Under the pieces are notes generated by a model. That model did no database searches. It saw only the letters and a list, made by a program, of their open reading frames with translations, and had not been told where the DNA came from. Made by a program: the position numbers and the translations under genes. Positions 29,941 through 37,129 of a stretch of 42,789 bases of DNA are shown piece after piece. Origin of the DNA: a virus; the IMG/VR virus record IMGVR_UViG_3300032288_002660, positions 1 through 42,789 of that record. One strand, written 5' to 3'. Numbering within the stretch: position 1 is the stretch's first letter; every line of letters begins with the position of its first letter.

Positions 29941-30220
29941 CTTCTTTGGATTCCAACAGCTTTTGATTACTTTTTCGTGATTCTACTATTTTTCGTATAC
30001 CACGAGTAAATTTAGCAGTGTCTTGCCCTTTGATAGAATTGATAAATCTACGCTCAAGCTCATCTGCATCTTCTGGGGTATAATGCTTGTGAATACTTTC
30101 CAAAAGATTAATCGCAGAATTGATAATATTAACGGCACGACTTTCAAAAAGAGCGTCTTTGTTACGCACCTCGGCCAGTTCATTAAGTTCCTGCAATATC
30201 GATCTTGTTCTAATTTTCAT
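29933..30220 (-). CDS. Small helical phage protein upstream of the nucleotidyltransferase
   Basis: 95 aa, almost all helix (RSILQELNELAEVRNKDALFE, VNIINSAINLLESIHKHY, ADELERRFINSIKGQD), basic at both ends. It overlaps the next gene by 8 nt and begins the operon of nucleotidyltransferase and ligase-like genes, behind a sigma70-like promoter at 30265-30293. No family recognised. Confidence 0.65.
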   Translation of the reverse strand: MKIRTRSILQELNELAEVRNKDALFESRAVNIINSAINLLESIHKHYTPEDADELERRFINSIKGQDTAKFTRGIRKIVESRKSNQKLLESKEDE

Positions 30221-30264
30221 GTGCCTTCCCTGATGTAGTATTTACCCTCTGTGCATCAATTGAT

Positions 30265-30293
30265 ATTATACACTGTTTGTTCTATTTAATCAA
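30265..30293 (-). promoter_or_regulatory. Sigma70-like promoter of the nucleotidyltransferase operon
   Basis: Minus strand TTGATT (30288-30293), 17-nt spacer, perfect TATAAT (30265-30270). It faces away from the plus-strand micro-gene island. On the plus strand the same gap holds TTTACC-17 nt-TATTAT (30241-30269), a weaker divergent candidate. Confidence 0.7.
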
Positions 30294-30310
30294 GTTGTAA
30301 TCATCTAGAG

Positions 30311-30320
30311 CTAAATACAT
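30311..30320 (+). promoter_or_regulatory. Late-like element before the plus-strand micro-genes
   Basis: CTAAATACAT, 43 nt before the first micro-gene. The related GTAAATACA at 30748-30756 precedes the cupin gene by 23 nt. Together they suggest a plus-strand version of the TAAATA element. Confidence 0.35.
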
Positions 30321-30362
30321 CAGTAGAAACCATAAGTCTACACACACTTACAGAGGATGAAA

Positions 30363-30542
30363 ATGAAAATCATATCAACCAAAATGCTGAGTATTTTGGA
30401 ACGTTTATCAGAGATGTTTCCAGGATCCAGCTATCAAACTCGCTTAGATACCTATCTAAGTACCAAAGGCATTACCGATGCCGCACAGCTCGAAAATTAC
30501 ATTCGCGAGTTCAACTACTCTCACAAGGAGCAATACCTATGA
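30363..30542 (+). CDS. Small helical protein, DUF3563-like
   Basis: 59 aa from the ATG at 30363 (6 nt after AGAGG); an ATG two codons earlier lies inside the ribosome site. SYQTRLDTYLSTKGITDAAQLENYIREFN resembles the short DUF3563 proteins of beta-proteobacteria (R-L-D-x-Y-L-x ... D-x-x-x-L-E-x-x-x-R), which have no known role. The similarity is from memory only. The stop overlaps the next micro-gene (ATGA). Confidence 0.6.
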   Translation: MKIISTKMLSILERLSEMFPGSSYQTRLDTYLSTKGITDAAQLENYIREFNYSHKEQYL

Positions 30543-30640
30543 AACTGATCAAAAACACCTGGAATTTTTTAATCGCATTTGCTGAATCACTACACGAATA
30601 TCGCAGTCGTAAAGGATATCGCAATGGCGGATATTATTAA
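30539..30640 (+). CDS. Micro-protein, 33 aa
   Basis: Starts MKLIKNTWNFLIAFAESLHE and ends with an Arg/Tyr/Gly-rich tail (YRSRKGYRNGGYY). AAGGAG lies 9 nt before the ATG, which overlaps the upstream stop. The N-terminal half could form an amphipathic helix. Its 3' end overlaps the next micro-gene by 17 nt. Confidence 0.6.
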   Translation: MKLIKNTWNFLIAFAESLHEYRSRKGYRNGGYY

Positions 30641-30731
30641 AAAAATAGAAACGCTTGAAGCAAAATACGGTGAAAAGCTAGCAGGCTGGGCCATTATAGC
30701 CATCGTTGCTTACCTAGTTGTAGCACAGTAA
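30624..30731 (+). CDS. Single-helix membrane micro-protein, 35 aa
   Basis: A charged helix MADIIKKIETLEAKYGEK is followed by a membrane helix (LAGWAIIAIVAYLVVAQ). AAAGGA lies 8 nt before the ATG. Third in a chain of overlapping small genes. No family recognised. Confidence 0.65.
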   Translation: MADIIKKIETLEAKYGEKLAGWAIIAIVAYLVVAQ

Positions 30732-30779
30732 TTTTGCACTGCACGAAGTAAATACACAGAGAGAAAAGGAGTCTTCTAG

Positions 30780-31196
30780 ATGACCACGAAGTTTTCACAC
30801 GTCAAGGGATCGGAAGTAGAGTTTAAGGGCGGCGGATTACGCGACTTTTTCCTATATAAAGATCTTGGCGTAGCAGATGCAACACACGGGCGTGTGCTTG
30901 CTCATATCACCAAAGCTAACTTACCCCCAGAAAATTCAGGCGGCACAGGCTGGCACATTCATGTAGCTGAGTTCCAAATCGTTTATATGTTAAAGGGTTG
31001 GGCTAAGTTCATGTATGAAGATAAAATACACCTAGTTGAAGCAGGTGACTGCGTACAGCAACGTCCAGGCATTGTACACTATTTGTACGACTACAGCCCA
31101 GATATGGAATATCTAGAAATCATTACACCTGCTGACTACGGAACAGAGCCTGCTGAGGGGCCTTGCGAAATACCAGAACCTGCTCCTTGGAAGTAA
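30780..31196 (+). CDS. Cupin-domain protein
   Basis: 138 aa. Cupin motif 1 is TGWHIHVAEFQIVYMLKGWAKF in two parts (residues 58-79: H-x-H, then Gln and the usual G), motif 2 is GDCVQQRPGIVHYLYDY near residue 88 with a metal-binding His. The pattern matches small single-domain cupins that bind a metal and a small molecule; the substrate is unknown. AAAGGAG lies 10 nt before the ATG. The next gene starts 4 nt after the stop codon. Confidence 0.88.
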   Translation: MTTKFSHVKGSEVEFKGGGLRDFFLYKDLGVADATHGRVLAHITKANLPPENSGGTGWHIHVAEFQIVYMLKGWAKFMYEDKIHLVEAGDCVQQRPGIVHYLYDYSPDMEYLEIITPADYGTEPAEGPCEIPEPAPWK

Positions 31197-31199
31197 TTG

Positions 31200-31775
31200 A
31201 TGACTTTAGTTTATATTCATGGCGCTAGTGCTACTAGCGAAAGCTTCAATTACATTAGAAGCAAATTGGGTGAAGGCATTGATATCAACTATGATAGCCG
31301 AAATGGGTTTGAAAACAATCTAGCAGAGATCATTGAACATCTAAAACCTGTAAAGGACATTGCATTTATAGCGCATAGTCTAGGAGGTATCTATAGCCTA
31401 CACGTTGCCAATACCATGCCCGATCAAGTGCTTGGTGCTGTTACCCTAAGCACACCCTATGGCGGTGCCGAAGTAGCAGATTATGCCAAATACTTTTTAC
31501 CATTCAGTAGACTCATGCGCGACATTGGCCCAAACAGCTGGGCTTTTAAACAAGCTGATAGAATTAAAATACAACATCCTTGGACTAATATTGTTACTGT
31601 AAAAGGGCAAAGCCCGTTTATGTTAGCACATAACGACGGTGTAGTTACCGTTGCCAGTCAGAAACATCACAAGGATATGGAATTAGTGGAAGTAGATTGC
31701 AACCACTATGAAGTAGTGCTCAGCGATAAAGTGGTAACATTGATTCAAGAACGAATAAAAAAGTTCAGAAAATAA
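31200..31775 (+). CDS. Alpha/beta hydrolase
   Basis: 191 aa from the ATG at 31200, four bases after the cupin stop. MTLVYIHGASATSESF carries the oxyanion HG motif, FIAHSLGGIYSLHVA near residue 60 the nucleophile Ser (G/H-x-S-x-G), HNDGVVTV near residue 150 the Asp, and DCNHYEVV near residue 168 the His. The order and spacing give a complete lipase/esterase-type triad. Substrate unknown; the adjacent cupin suggests a joint small-molecule role. Confidence 0.88.
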   Translation: MTLVYIHGASATSESFNYIRSKLGEGIDINYDSRNGFENNLAEIIEHLKPVKDIAFIAHSLGGIYSLHVANTMPDQVLGAVTLSTPYGGAEVADYAKYFLPFSRLMRDIGPNSWAFKQADRIKIQHPWTNIVTVKGQSPFMLAHNDGVVTVASQKHHKDMELVEVDCNHYEVVLSDKVVTLIQERIKKFRK

Positions 31776-31776
31776 G

Positions 31777-31805
31777 TTGCTTTTTTGTCTCTAGGCATAT
31801 ATAAT
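31777..31805 (+). promoter_or_regulatory. Strong sigma70-like promoter before the 89-aa gene
   Basis: TTGCTT (31777-31782), 17-nt spacer, perfect TATAAT (31800-31805). It is the only clear plus-strand sigma70-like promoter and gives the 89-aa gene a separate transcript with a leader of about 50 nt. Confidence 0.75.
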
Positions 31806-31864
31806 AAGTTAACAGCGAAAAAGAAGTAGTTGTTAATAACAGACATACACACAAGGAGATTATT

Positions 31865-32134
31865 ATGTCATTCGAAACACCAAAACTACCAGAAGTAAAA
31901 TTCAATAAAAACGGATATGAAATCCGTGCAGATATCCTAGCACTTGCTAAAGATCATGTACAAGCAGAATACGGTTACAAATTTAATGGTTGGGAAATGT
32001 CAGCAAAGCGTGACGAAAAAACTGGCCAGATCGTAACTACTGTAGGTATGCCAGAAGTTCCAGGACTTGAAAAAGTTCTTGAAGCTGCTGAGAAAATGTA
32101 TGATTTTGTAAATAAAGGTGCAGCTAAGAAATAA
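31865..32134 (+). CDS. Small hypothetical protein from a strong single-gene unit
   Basis: 89 aa: EVKFNKNGYEIRADILALAKDHVQAEYGYKFNGWEMS (in parts), then VPGLEKVLEAAEKMYDFVNKGAAKK. Two amphipathic helices flank a strand pair. With its strong promoter, AAGGAG ribosome site and following terminator it is probably abundant. I recall similar small proteins in aquatic T4-like phages but know no function. Confidence 0.75.
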   Translation: MSFETPKLPEVKFNKNGYEIRADILALAKDHVQAEYGYKFNGWEMSAKRDEKTGQIVTTVGMPEVPGLEKVLEAAEKMYDFVNKGAAKK

Positions 32135-32175
32135 TTATTCGTCGCATAGCGATATATTATACATTAGAGAAAAAG

Positions 32176-32198
32176 AAAAGCACCTTCGGGTGCTTTTT
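32176..32198. terminator. Bidirectional terminator between convergent genes
   Basis: AAAAGCACC, loop TTCG, GGTGCTTTTT. Ends the plus-strand 89-aa gene and the minus-strand desaturase gene. Confidence 0.9.
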
Positions 32199-32200
32199 CT

Positions 32201-32902
32201 TTATGTTCTAAGACGAGCTAATCCTAATAGTTTAAATATTTTAAACCACATCCAACCAATATCAAACTCGAACCATCTACGACTTAGTTTAGGATTGGCT
32301 GGATCTAAGTGATGATTGTTATGTAACTCTTCCCCACCAATTAATATACCCCAAGGGCCTACATTGCGACTATGATCGTTTGTCTCACCATTTCGATATC
32401 CCCACCAATGTCCTACTCCATTGATAAAGCCAGCTGCCCAGAATGGGATCCAGATCATCTGTACTCCCCATACTAGAAAACCCCACAGCCCAAATAACAA
32501 CAAGTCTATGACTAACATTAAGAGAATGCCGTGGCGGTGATATCTAGTATAGAAAACTTCGATACGATCCTTAGGAGTACCTGCGCCATATTTGATAACC
32601 ATACGAGGATCTTTAGTTGCTTCGTGGTACAAACTCCAACCACCTAGCAGTAGTCTTTTAATACCAAAGATATGGGGACTATGCGGGTCACCTTCAACGT
32701 CTGTATTTTGATGATGTTTTCGGTGTACGGCTACCCATGCCTTAGTGGTCATACCTGTAGTCATCCACAACCAAAATCTCATAAAATGACTTAGTATTGG
32801 GTGGAACTCGATTCCACGATGTGCTTGGCTTCTATGTAGGTAAAGTGTCACAGACACTATGGTGATGTGCGTCATCACTAACGTTGCTATAATTTCTATC
32901 AT
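32201..32902 (-). CDS. Acyl-lipid/acyl-CoA fatty acid desaturase
   Basis: 233 aa integral membrane di-iron enzyme. The three His boxes are present in order: YLHRSQAHRG (HxxxxH) near residue 22, HRKHHQNTD (HxxHH) near residue 60, and HNNHH near residue 195. Membrane helices lie near residues 3-20 and 130-165. It introduces a double bond into a fatty acyl chain, so it could change host membrane fluidity. Short compared with typical 300-aa delta-9 desaturases but with all boxes. Confidence 0.93.
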   Translation of the reverse strand: MIEIIATLVMTHITIVSVTLYLHRSQAHRGIEFHPILSHFMRFWLWMTTGMTTKAWVAVHRKHHQNTDVEGDPHSPHIFGIKRLLLGGWSLYHEATKDPRMVIKYGAGTPKDRIEVFYTRYHRHGILLMLVIDLLLFGLWGFLVWGVQMIWIPFWAAGFINGVGHWWGYRNGETNDHSRNVGPWGILIGGEELHNNHHLDPANPKLSRRWFEFDIGWMWFKIFKLLGLARLRT

Positions 32903-32910
32903 GCAGATAT

Positions 32911-33555
32911 TTATCGCTTAGATAGATCATTGACAAAATCTAGCAGTAATTCGTGATGTCGTCCACCGTGATAATGCGGTTTCATCCAACTGTAATATTC
33001 ATTATACCAACTAGCAGTGCTTTCGGGGTGGCACCCAATAAGCCCTAGTCGTCCTTGCATAATTGCCATGGGATCACCATTAGGATACAAAGCATAGATA
33101 TCCGATGTGTCTAGCCCAGATCCGTGAAATGCACAGCCATCGTAGAAGAACATCTTTTCTTCTTGGCCTTTCCATAATACTCGTTGCGCTTTGGCGTGTG
33201 GGCGTCGAGTATCTGTGCCTGGGCGTGTTATATATTGGTCTGCTCGAACATCGACTAACAGATCAAAATAATGTTTGTCTGCCCAGTACGCTCCCATACA
33301 GATGCCTAGATACTTACCACCGCCTTGCACGAATCTGCGTATTCGTTCACCGTTTTCTTTAAACAACCACTCGTGGCTGTCACTGTCTCCAATGCCGCCG
33401 GGAAAGGCAATGCAATCAACATCGTCAAAAAAATCGGCGTCTAAGCGCCACTTGGTAAAAATTTTAAATTTGTGATACGGTTGAAGAGCTTCAAGAATGC
33501 CGTTGCCCGATTCTATCGAACACTTTGGCTGGTGCACAAATAACGCTATCTTCAT
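32911..33555 (-). CDS. Class I glutamine-amidotransferase-like protein (BPL-N type)
   Basis: 214 aa from the ATG at 33555; the open frame runs further upstream but that part is GC-rich and unlike the gene body. CIAFPGGIGDSD near residue 50, KYLGICMGAYWAD near residue 78 (nucleophile Cys in the elbow) and GLIGCHPESTASW near residue 175 (His and Glu) form the amidotransferase/BPL-N triad. The role is unknown; the family includes biotin-ligase N-domains and ThuA/PfpI relatives. The start lacks a strong ribosome site, so the true start is uncertain. Confidence 0.75.
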   Translation of the reverse strand: MKIALFVHQPKCSIESGNGILEALQPYHKFKIFTKWRLDADFFDDVDCIAFPGGIGDSDSHEWLFKENGERIRRFVQGGGKYLGICMGAYWADKHYFDLLVDVRADQYITRPGTDTRRPHAKAQRVLWKGQEEKMFFYDGCAFHGSGLDTSDIYALYPNGDPMAIMQGRLGLIGCHPESTASWYNEYYSWMKPHYHGGRHHELLLDFVNDLSKR

Positions 33556-33673
33556 GCTGACACTTTCATTAATGCTCACTTCAGTGCGCCATTCCGGGGC
33601 ACGACTCCCATAACGCTCTGCCCAGCAGCCGGGCAACCCTATAGTAACAATAACGTCCTAAGGTAGGGTGTTC
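33556..33673 (-). other. GC-rich leader with a 23S-rRNA-like motif
   Basis: A 118-nt gap between two minus-strand genes, clearly richer in GC than its surroundings. On the plus strand it contains AACGTCCTAAGGTAG (33651-33665), which differs by one missing G from the conserved 23S rRNA segment AACGGTCCTAAGGTAG, the core of the I-CeuI homing site. GCCCGG and CTGGGC-type pairs can form hairpins. It could be a structured leader, a remnant of a mobile element, or chance. Confidence 0.35.
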
Positions 33674-34801
33674 TTAATCTGGTGCTCTTTCGAAACTGTA
33701 GTCAGCTTCAGATGAATCTGGATATCTTGTTAAAACTTTTTGTATTACGTCTTGCTTGCTTTCGCCCTGTATACGTGCTGAACGTCCACTGGCTATCTGT
33801 GTTACAATGTAAGTACCTGGTGTAGAATCTGGATCTTGTTCATCTTCTGGTTCATCTTTTTCCACTGCTGATGCATATGATAAGGGTGCTTTCTTTTTAA
33901 TATCAGCAACTGCGGCTGCTACATCATATCCGCCTCTTGCGATATCTTTGCTGGCTTCTTTGATTTCATCTGCATGAGCTGTCATGCTATCTGCAATTTT
34001 CTTCATCAAGCCAGGAAATAGTTCTGCAAAGCGTTCGTCATTGCGGGGCATGTTGCCGCGATTGTCTTGATTGCCGTTTTGCAATTGATTTGTAGGCAAG
34101 TGCATTTGCCACTTGCCGTCTTTGGTATCTGGATTTTCTTTGTCAAATATTGAAACAATAGGACCGTCTGGGGCATAGTTGTTGAACCATGATAGTCCTG
34201 AGCTAGATCCTGTACAAAAGTTTGCCTGATAACCATTTGAATTGTTAAATGTATAACAAGCACCGTAGTTAAAAGGTATAACAACTAGGAATCGTTCGTC
34301 ATCAACTAATGTAACTTCTTTCTTTTCACGTTTGTGTTTTTCAATTACTTCAGCGTCTTTGATTTTACGTAGTTCATCACGATAAGTGCTATCGCGAACC
34401 AGCTGTTGGATCTGTCTTAGGCTTTTGAATTTGTTAAAATCTTGATGTGGTTCTTTTAGTTTTCCACGAATGCTTAGTGCTTTCCAAGCACCTAGTGCAT
34501 CACCGCCTTCTCCGTTGATATCTTCGTAGTCTGCTTGTCCGTTGATATACAAGCGTGTTAACCATTCATCAAATTTACCATCTTGTGATAAATCACCGTA
34601 ATCTGTTGAGCGCAATGAGTTATCTAACATTTCACTCCATAGGGCTAGAATACTTTGATCGTCGGGTTTGGGACCTAGTTTAGCAATTGAATGTTTAGGC
34701 AAGGAACCATCATGGCGCATGGCGATACCTAACATCTTGATAGTCTTAGGATCTTTAATTTTAGAAGCAACGTTGGCTTCGAATATCTGTTTTAATCTCA
34801 T
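33674..34801 (-). CDS. Large hypothetical phage protein with Cys/Gly-rich core
   Basis: 375 aa. The N-terminus MRLKQIFEANVASKI again has the M-R-x-x-x-x-F/x-E pattern. The conserved-looking centre (about residues 165-250) reads VVIPFNYGACYTF, NFCTGSSSGLSWFNNY and DGPIVSIFDKENPDTKDGKWQMHL in pieces, a pattern I associate with an unnamed family widespread in large phages. The C-terminal 75 residues form a small alpha-beta unit. Function unknown. Confidence 0.7.
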   Translation of the reverse strand: MRLKQIFEANVASKIKDPKTIKMLGIAMRHDGSLPKHSIAKLGPKPDDQSILALWSEMLDNSLRSTDYGDLSQDGKFDEWLTRLYINGQADYEDINGEGGDALGAWKALSIRGKLKEPHQDFNKFKSLRQIQQLVRDSTYRDELRKIKDAEVIEKHKREKKEVTLVDDERFLVVIPFNYGACYTFNNSNGYQANFCTGSSSGLSWFNNYAPDGPIVSIFDKENPDTKDGKWQMHLPTNQLQNGNQDNRGNMPRNDERFAELFPGLMKKIADSMTAHADEIKEASKDIARGGYDVAAAVADIKKKAPLSYASAVEKDEPEDEQDPDSTPGTYIVTQIASGRSARIQGESKQDVIQKVLTRYPDSSEADYSFERAPD

Positions 34802-35676
34802 CCTGAAATCATTGACCTTTTAAAGAATGAAAGAATAGTTCCTAACTTAGCAGTATCGCCTTCTGATATATCTTTTAACAACTGCTTGGGCCCTTCTTCG
34901 AATTGTGATGAATAGCTACGGCTATAACTTTTTGTGATGTTGCCTGTTTGTTCTGGATAGTAGTGACTGGCTGTCATGAGTATAGCTGTCTGTACCGCTG
35001 TACCGATAAATCCAGGAACATCTCCGCTACCGGATTCAATGGCTTCTAATCCCTGCTGTAGATTTTCTATATGATTTAGTTTTGATTTTGCTTTTTCAAA
35101 AGCATCATTTTTAATCTGATTAGCAACGTGTCCTTTGATGTCTGCGATCGCTGCTGTTATGGCTTTGGCCCAAAGAGGTTTGAATTTTCTAACTAATGTT
35201 TCTTGTGAAATCACATTAGGTCCTGCGCCTGCCTGATTGCTGGCACGTTTCTTTTGTTTGTCGCTGACAGCGGTAGTATTCTTACCTACATAAAACTTAC
35301 GTAGTCCGCCAATTTCACCTTTGAGGAAATCAATAACATTACCACCTCTGCTGTCTTTGACTGTGCGAGGTTCGCCGCCTGTGCTGGCTACCGCAAGATA
35401 TGTTCCAGTATTTCCACCCGAAGCTTTGATAGCACCGGTTCCGCGATCTCCTTGGATAATGACCCAAGCACCTCTATAACTGTCTTTTAAATCACTCCAA
35501 GAAATCTTTGGTACAGCACTGTAATTGATGTCGTGTGCTAGTTTTTCGTCTCGGTGTAGTTTTTGTATAACTTCCTTGCCACCTGGTTTCTGTTGGATAA
35601 TATCCATAGAGCTACTGGCTTCTGGCAAGTAGCTTTCGCAGAATTGAGCAAATAATCGTAGTGTTTCTGGGCGCAT
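34798..35676 (-). CDS. Hypothetical phage protein, 292 aa
   Basis: Starts MRPETLRLFAQFCESYLPEA; helical at both ends with a central strand region (RGAWVIIQGDRGTGAIKASGGNTGTYLAV in parts, residues 68-97). The last 80 residues include a hydrophobic helix (FIGTAVQTAILMTASHYY). The stop overlaps the next start by 4 nt. An AATAAATA element lies 6 nt before the ATG, with no ribosome site between. Family not recognised. Confidence 0.65.
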   Translation of the reverse strand: MRPETLRLFAQFCESYLPEASSSMDIIQQKPGGKEVIQKLHRDEKLAHDINYSAVPKISWSDLKDSYRGAWVIIQGDRGTGAIKASGGNTGTYLAVASTGGEPRTVKDSRGGNVIDFLKGEIGGLRKFYVGKNTTAVSDKQKKRASNQAGAGPNVISQETLVRKFKPLWAKAITAAIADIKGHVANQIKNDAFEKAKSKLNHIENLQQGLEAIESGSGDVPGFIGTAVQTAILMTASHYYPEQTGNITKSYSRSYSSQFEEGPKQLLKDISEGDTAKLGTILSFFKRSMISG

Positions 35677-35684
35677 AAGTGTAT

Positions 35685-36455
35685 TTATTTTAAACTAGAC
35701 CATTCGGCTAGATTTGGAGGAGTGTCTTCTAAGACTTTCTTTTGTTGTGCTGTTAGTTGTGGCATGAAATTAATGCCAGTGTACTGTTCGATCGAGCCCA
35801 CACTGGTAGCATACTTAGGCAAGTCGGCAACAGGTAACGGAGCATTAGGGAATAAGAATGCGATTGATTTAGAATTTTTACGATCTACGATAACCTTCCA
35901 CATGTGCGTAGGAATACCTACACGATTTGCACCTATGGTTTGATAACCGGGCGCATATACAGTTCCGGATATAACATAGATATCTTTGCCCTCTGATACC
36001 CAATTACGTACTGCTGTTTCTAACTGTTTCCAAATACCACGATTGTGATTTGGAACTTGTGGAACCATATTTGACAAGAAGAAGCTTTCGCTCATGATTT
36101 CATCGTTGATGGTATTATCTGCACCCGGACTTAGATGTCCCCTATCAAAAGGAAATCCAGCATAATCTGATAGCTGTGATTGGTGTTGTTTAGGTATAGA
36201 TGGGTCTGGTCTAAAATCGTCTTTTCTTTTTGCAGGTCCAGAAATAGACTGCGGTGTAACGTGTTGCACCACATACTCTGCTGTCTTGGTATCGTATCTA
36301 TAGTGTATGGCATAGTTCTGTTTACAAAGATACTGCGTGTTTGCTGTAATAGGGCTTACAGGCGCACCACGCAGTACGTGTTGGGGACATTGGTCGTCGA
36401 TGGGATTTGCTAGAGCAGCAAAAGGAATTAATAATAATAGTAGCAGTTTACGCAT
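35685..36455 (-). CDS. Secreted DNA/RNA non-specific endonuclease (NUC1-like)
   Basis: 256 aa. A signal peptide (MRKLLLLLLIPFAALA) precedes the beta-beta-alpha-metal nuclease domain: FDRGHLSPGADN near residue 103 (DRGH, catalytic His) and FFLSNMVPQVPNHNRGIWKQLE near residue 127 (metal-binding Asn). YVISGTVY and AFLFPNAPLP are typical. It should cut DNA and RNA in the periplasm or outside the cell. A phage enzyme of this type could degrade competing incoming DNA or salvage nucleotides. Confidence 0.93.
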   Translation of the reverse strand: MRKLLLLLLIPFAALANPIDDQCPQHVLRGAPVSPITANTQYLCKQNYAIHYRYDTKTAEYVVQHVTPQSISGPAKRKDDFRPDPSIPKQHQSQLSDYAGFPFDRGHLSPGADNTINDEIMSESFFLSNMVPQVPNHNRGIWKQLETAVRNWVSEGKDIYVISGTVYAPGYQTIGANRVGIPTHMWKVIVDRKNSKSIAFLFPNAPLPVADLPKYATSVGSIEQYTGINFMPQLTAQQKKVLEDTPPNLAEWSSLK

Positions 36456-36489
36456 TAGGTACGGCCCTTGTAATAAAGTTATCAGTTAT

Positions 36490-37113
36490 TTAGTTGGCTT
36501 TTTCTAGATATTCAGATTTGTCCCAACCTAGGATTTCACGGGCTCGCCAATGGTTTTGATCAAAGCCTTTGAGATCCTGCCATTCTGCCCTGCGATCCCA
36601 TACCATTTCAGCTACTGTTATCCAGTTAGTGTGACGAACTTTATAGCCGAAATCCAGCATACGATTCTTAAACGTTTCGTAGTTTCTACTATCGTATTCT
36701 ACGTGCAAGACTTCAAACACAGTACCATCGGGTGCAATACCATTTAGATCAAAGTCGAAACCCCATTTGGGTACGGTGTCTATTAACTGCTGTGTTAATG
36801 GTTGTTGGGCTCGAAGTTCTTGTAGTTGATCTAATGCTGCTTTGTTGTATCCGCAGCGTACCAGCATCATTGAATGATCTAGTATTAGTCCTAGGTCATT
36901 GCGCTCTAGTTCAAACCAAGGTTCCTGCCAACAGACGTGATTGAGTATGCGATGCTGTATAGGAAAATCCATAGCAGCATAGAACTTCTGTTCTGCTAGA
37001 TTAAGTTCAAAACCGTCTTTGTCGTAGTATTGGAAATCGGTGGGTTGGAGATTGTCTACGGCCCTAACACAGGCCACTTCACTTCTTAGGCTTGTATTGT
37101 GGCGTTTAAACAT
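36490..37113 (-). CDS. Hypothetical phage protein, 207 aa
   Basis: Acidic-to-neutral, Trp/Tyr-rich: DFPIQHRILNHVCWQEPWF near residue 50, KWGFDFDLNGIAPDGTVFEVLHVEYDS near residue 115 in pieces, then helical VAEMVWDRRAEWQDLKGF. The layout recalls proteins common in T4-like aquatic phages, with no known function to me. Starts near MFKRHNTSLRSEV. Confidence 0.65.
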   Translation of the reverse strand: MFKRHNTSLRSEVACVRAVDNLQPTDFQYYDKDGFELNLAEQKFYAAMDFPIQHRILNHVCWQEPWFELERNDLGLILDHSMMLVRCGYNKAALDQLQELRAQQPLTQQLIDTVPKWGFDFDLNGIAPDGTVFEVLHVEYDSRNYETFKNRMLDFGYKVRHTNWITVAEMVWDRRAEWQDLKGFDQNHWRAREILGWDKSEYLEKAN

Positions 37114-37129
37114 TAATTGGTCTCTAGTT

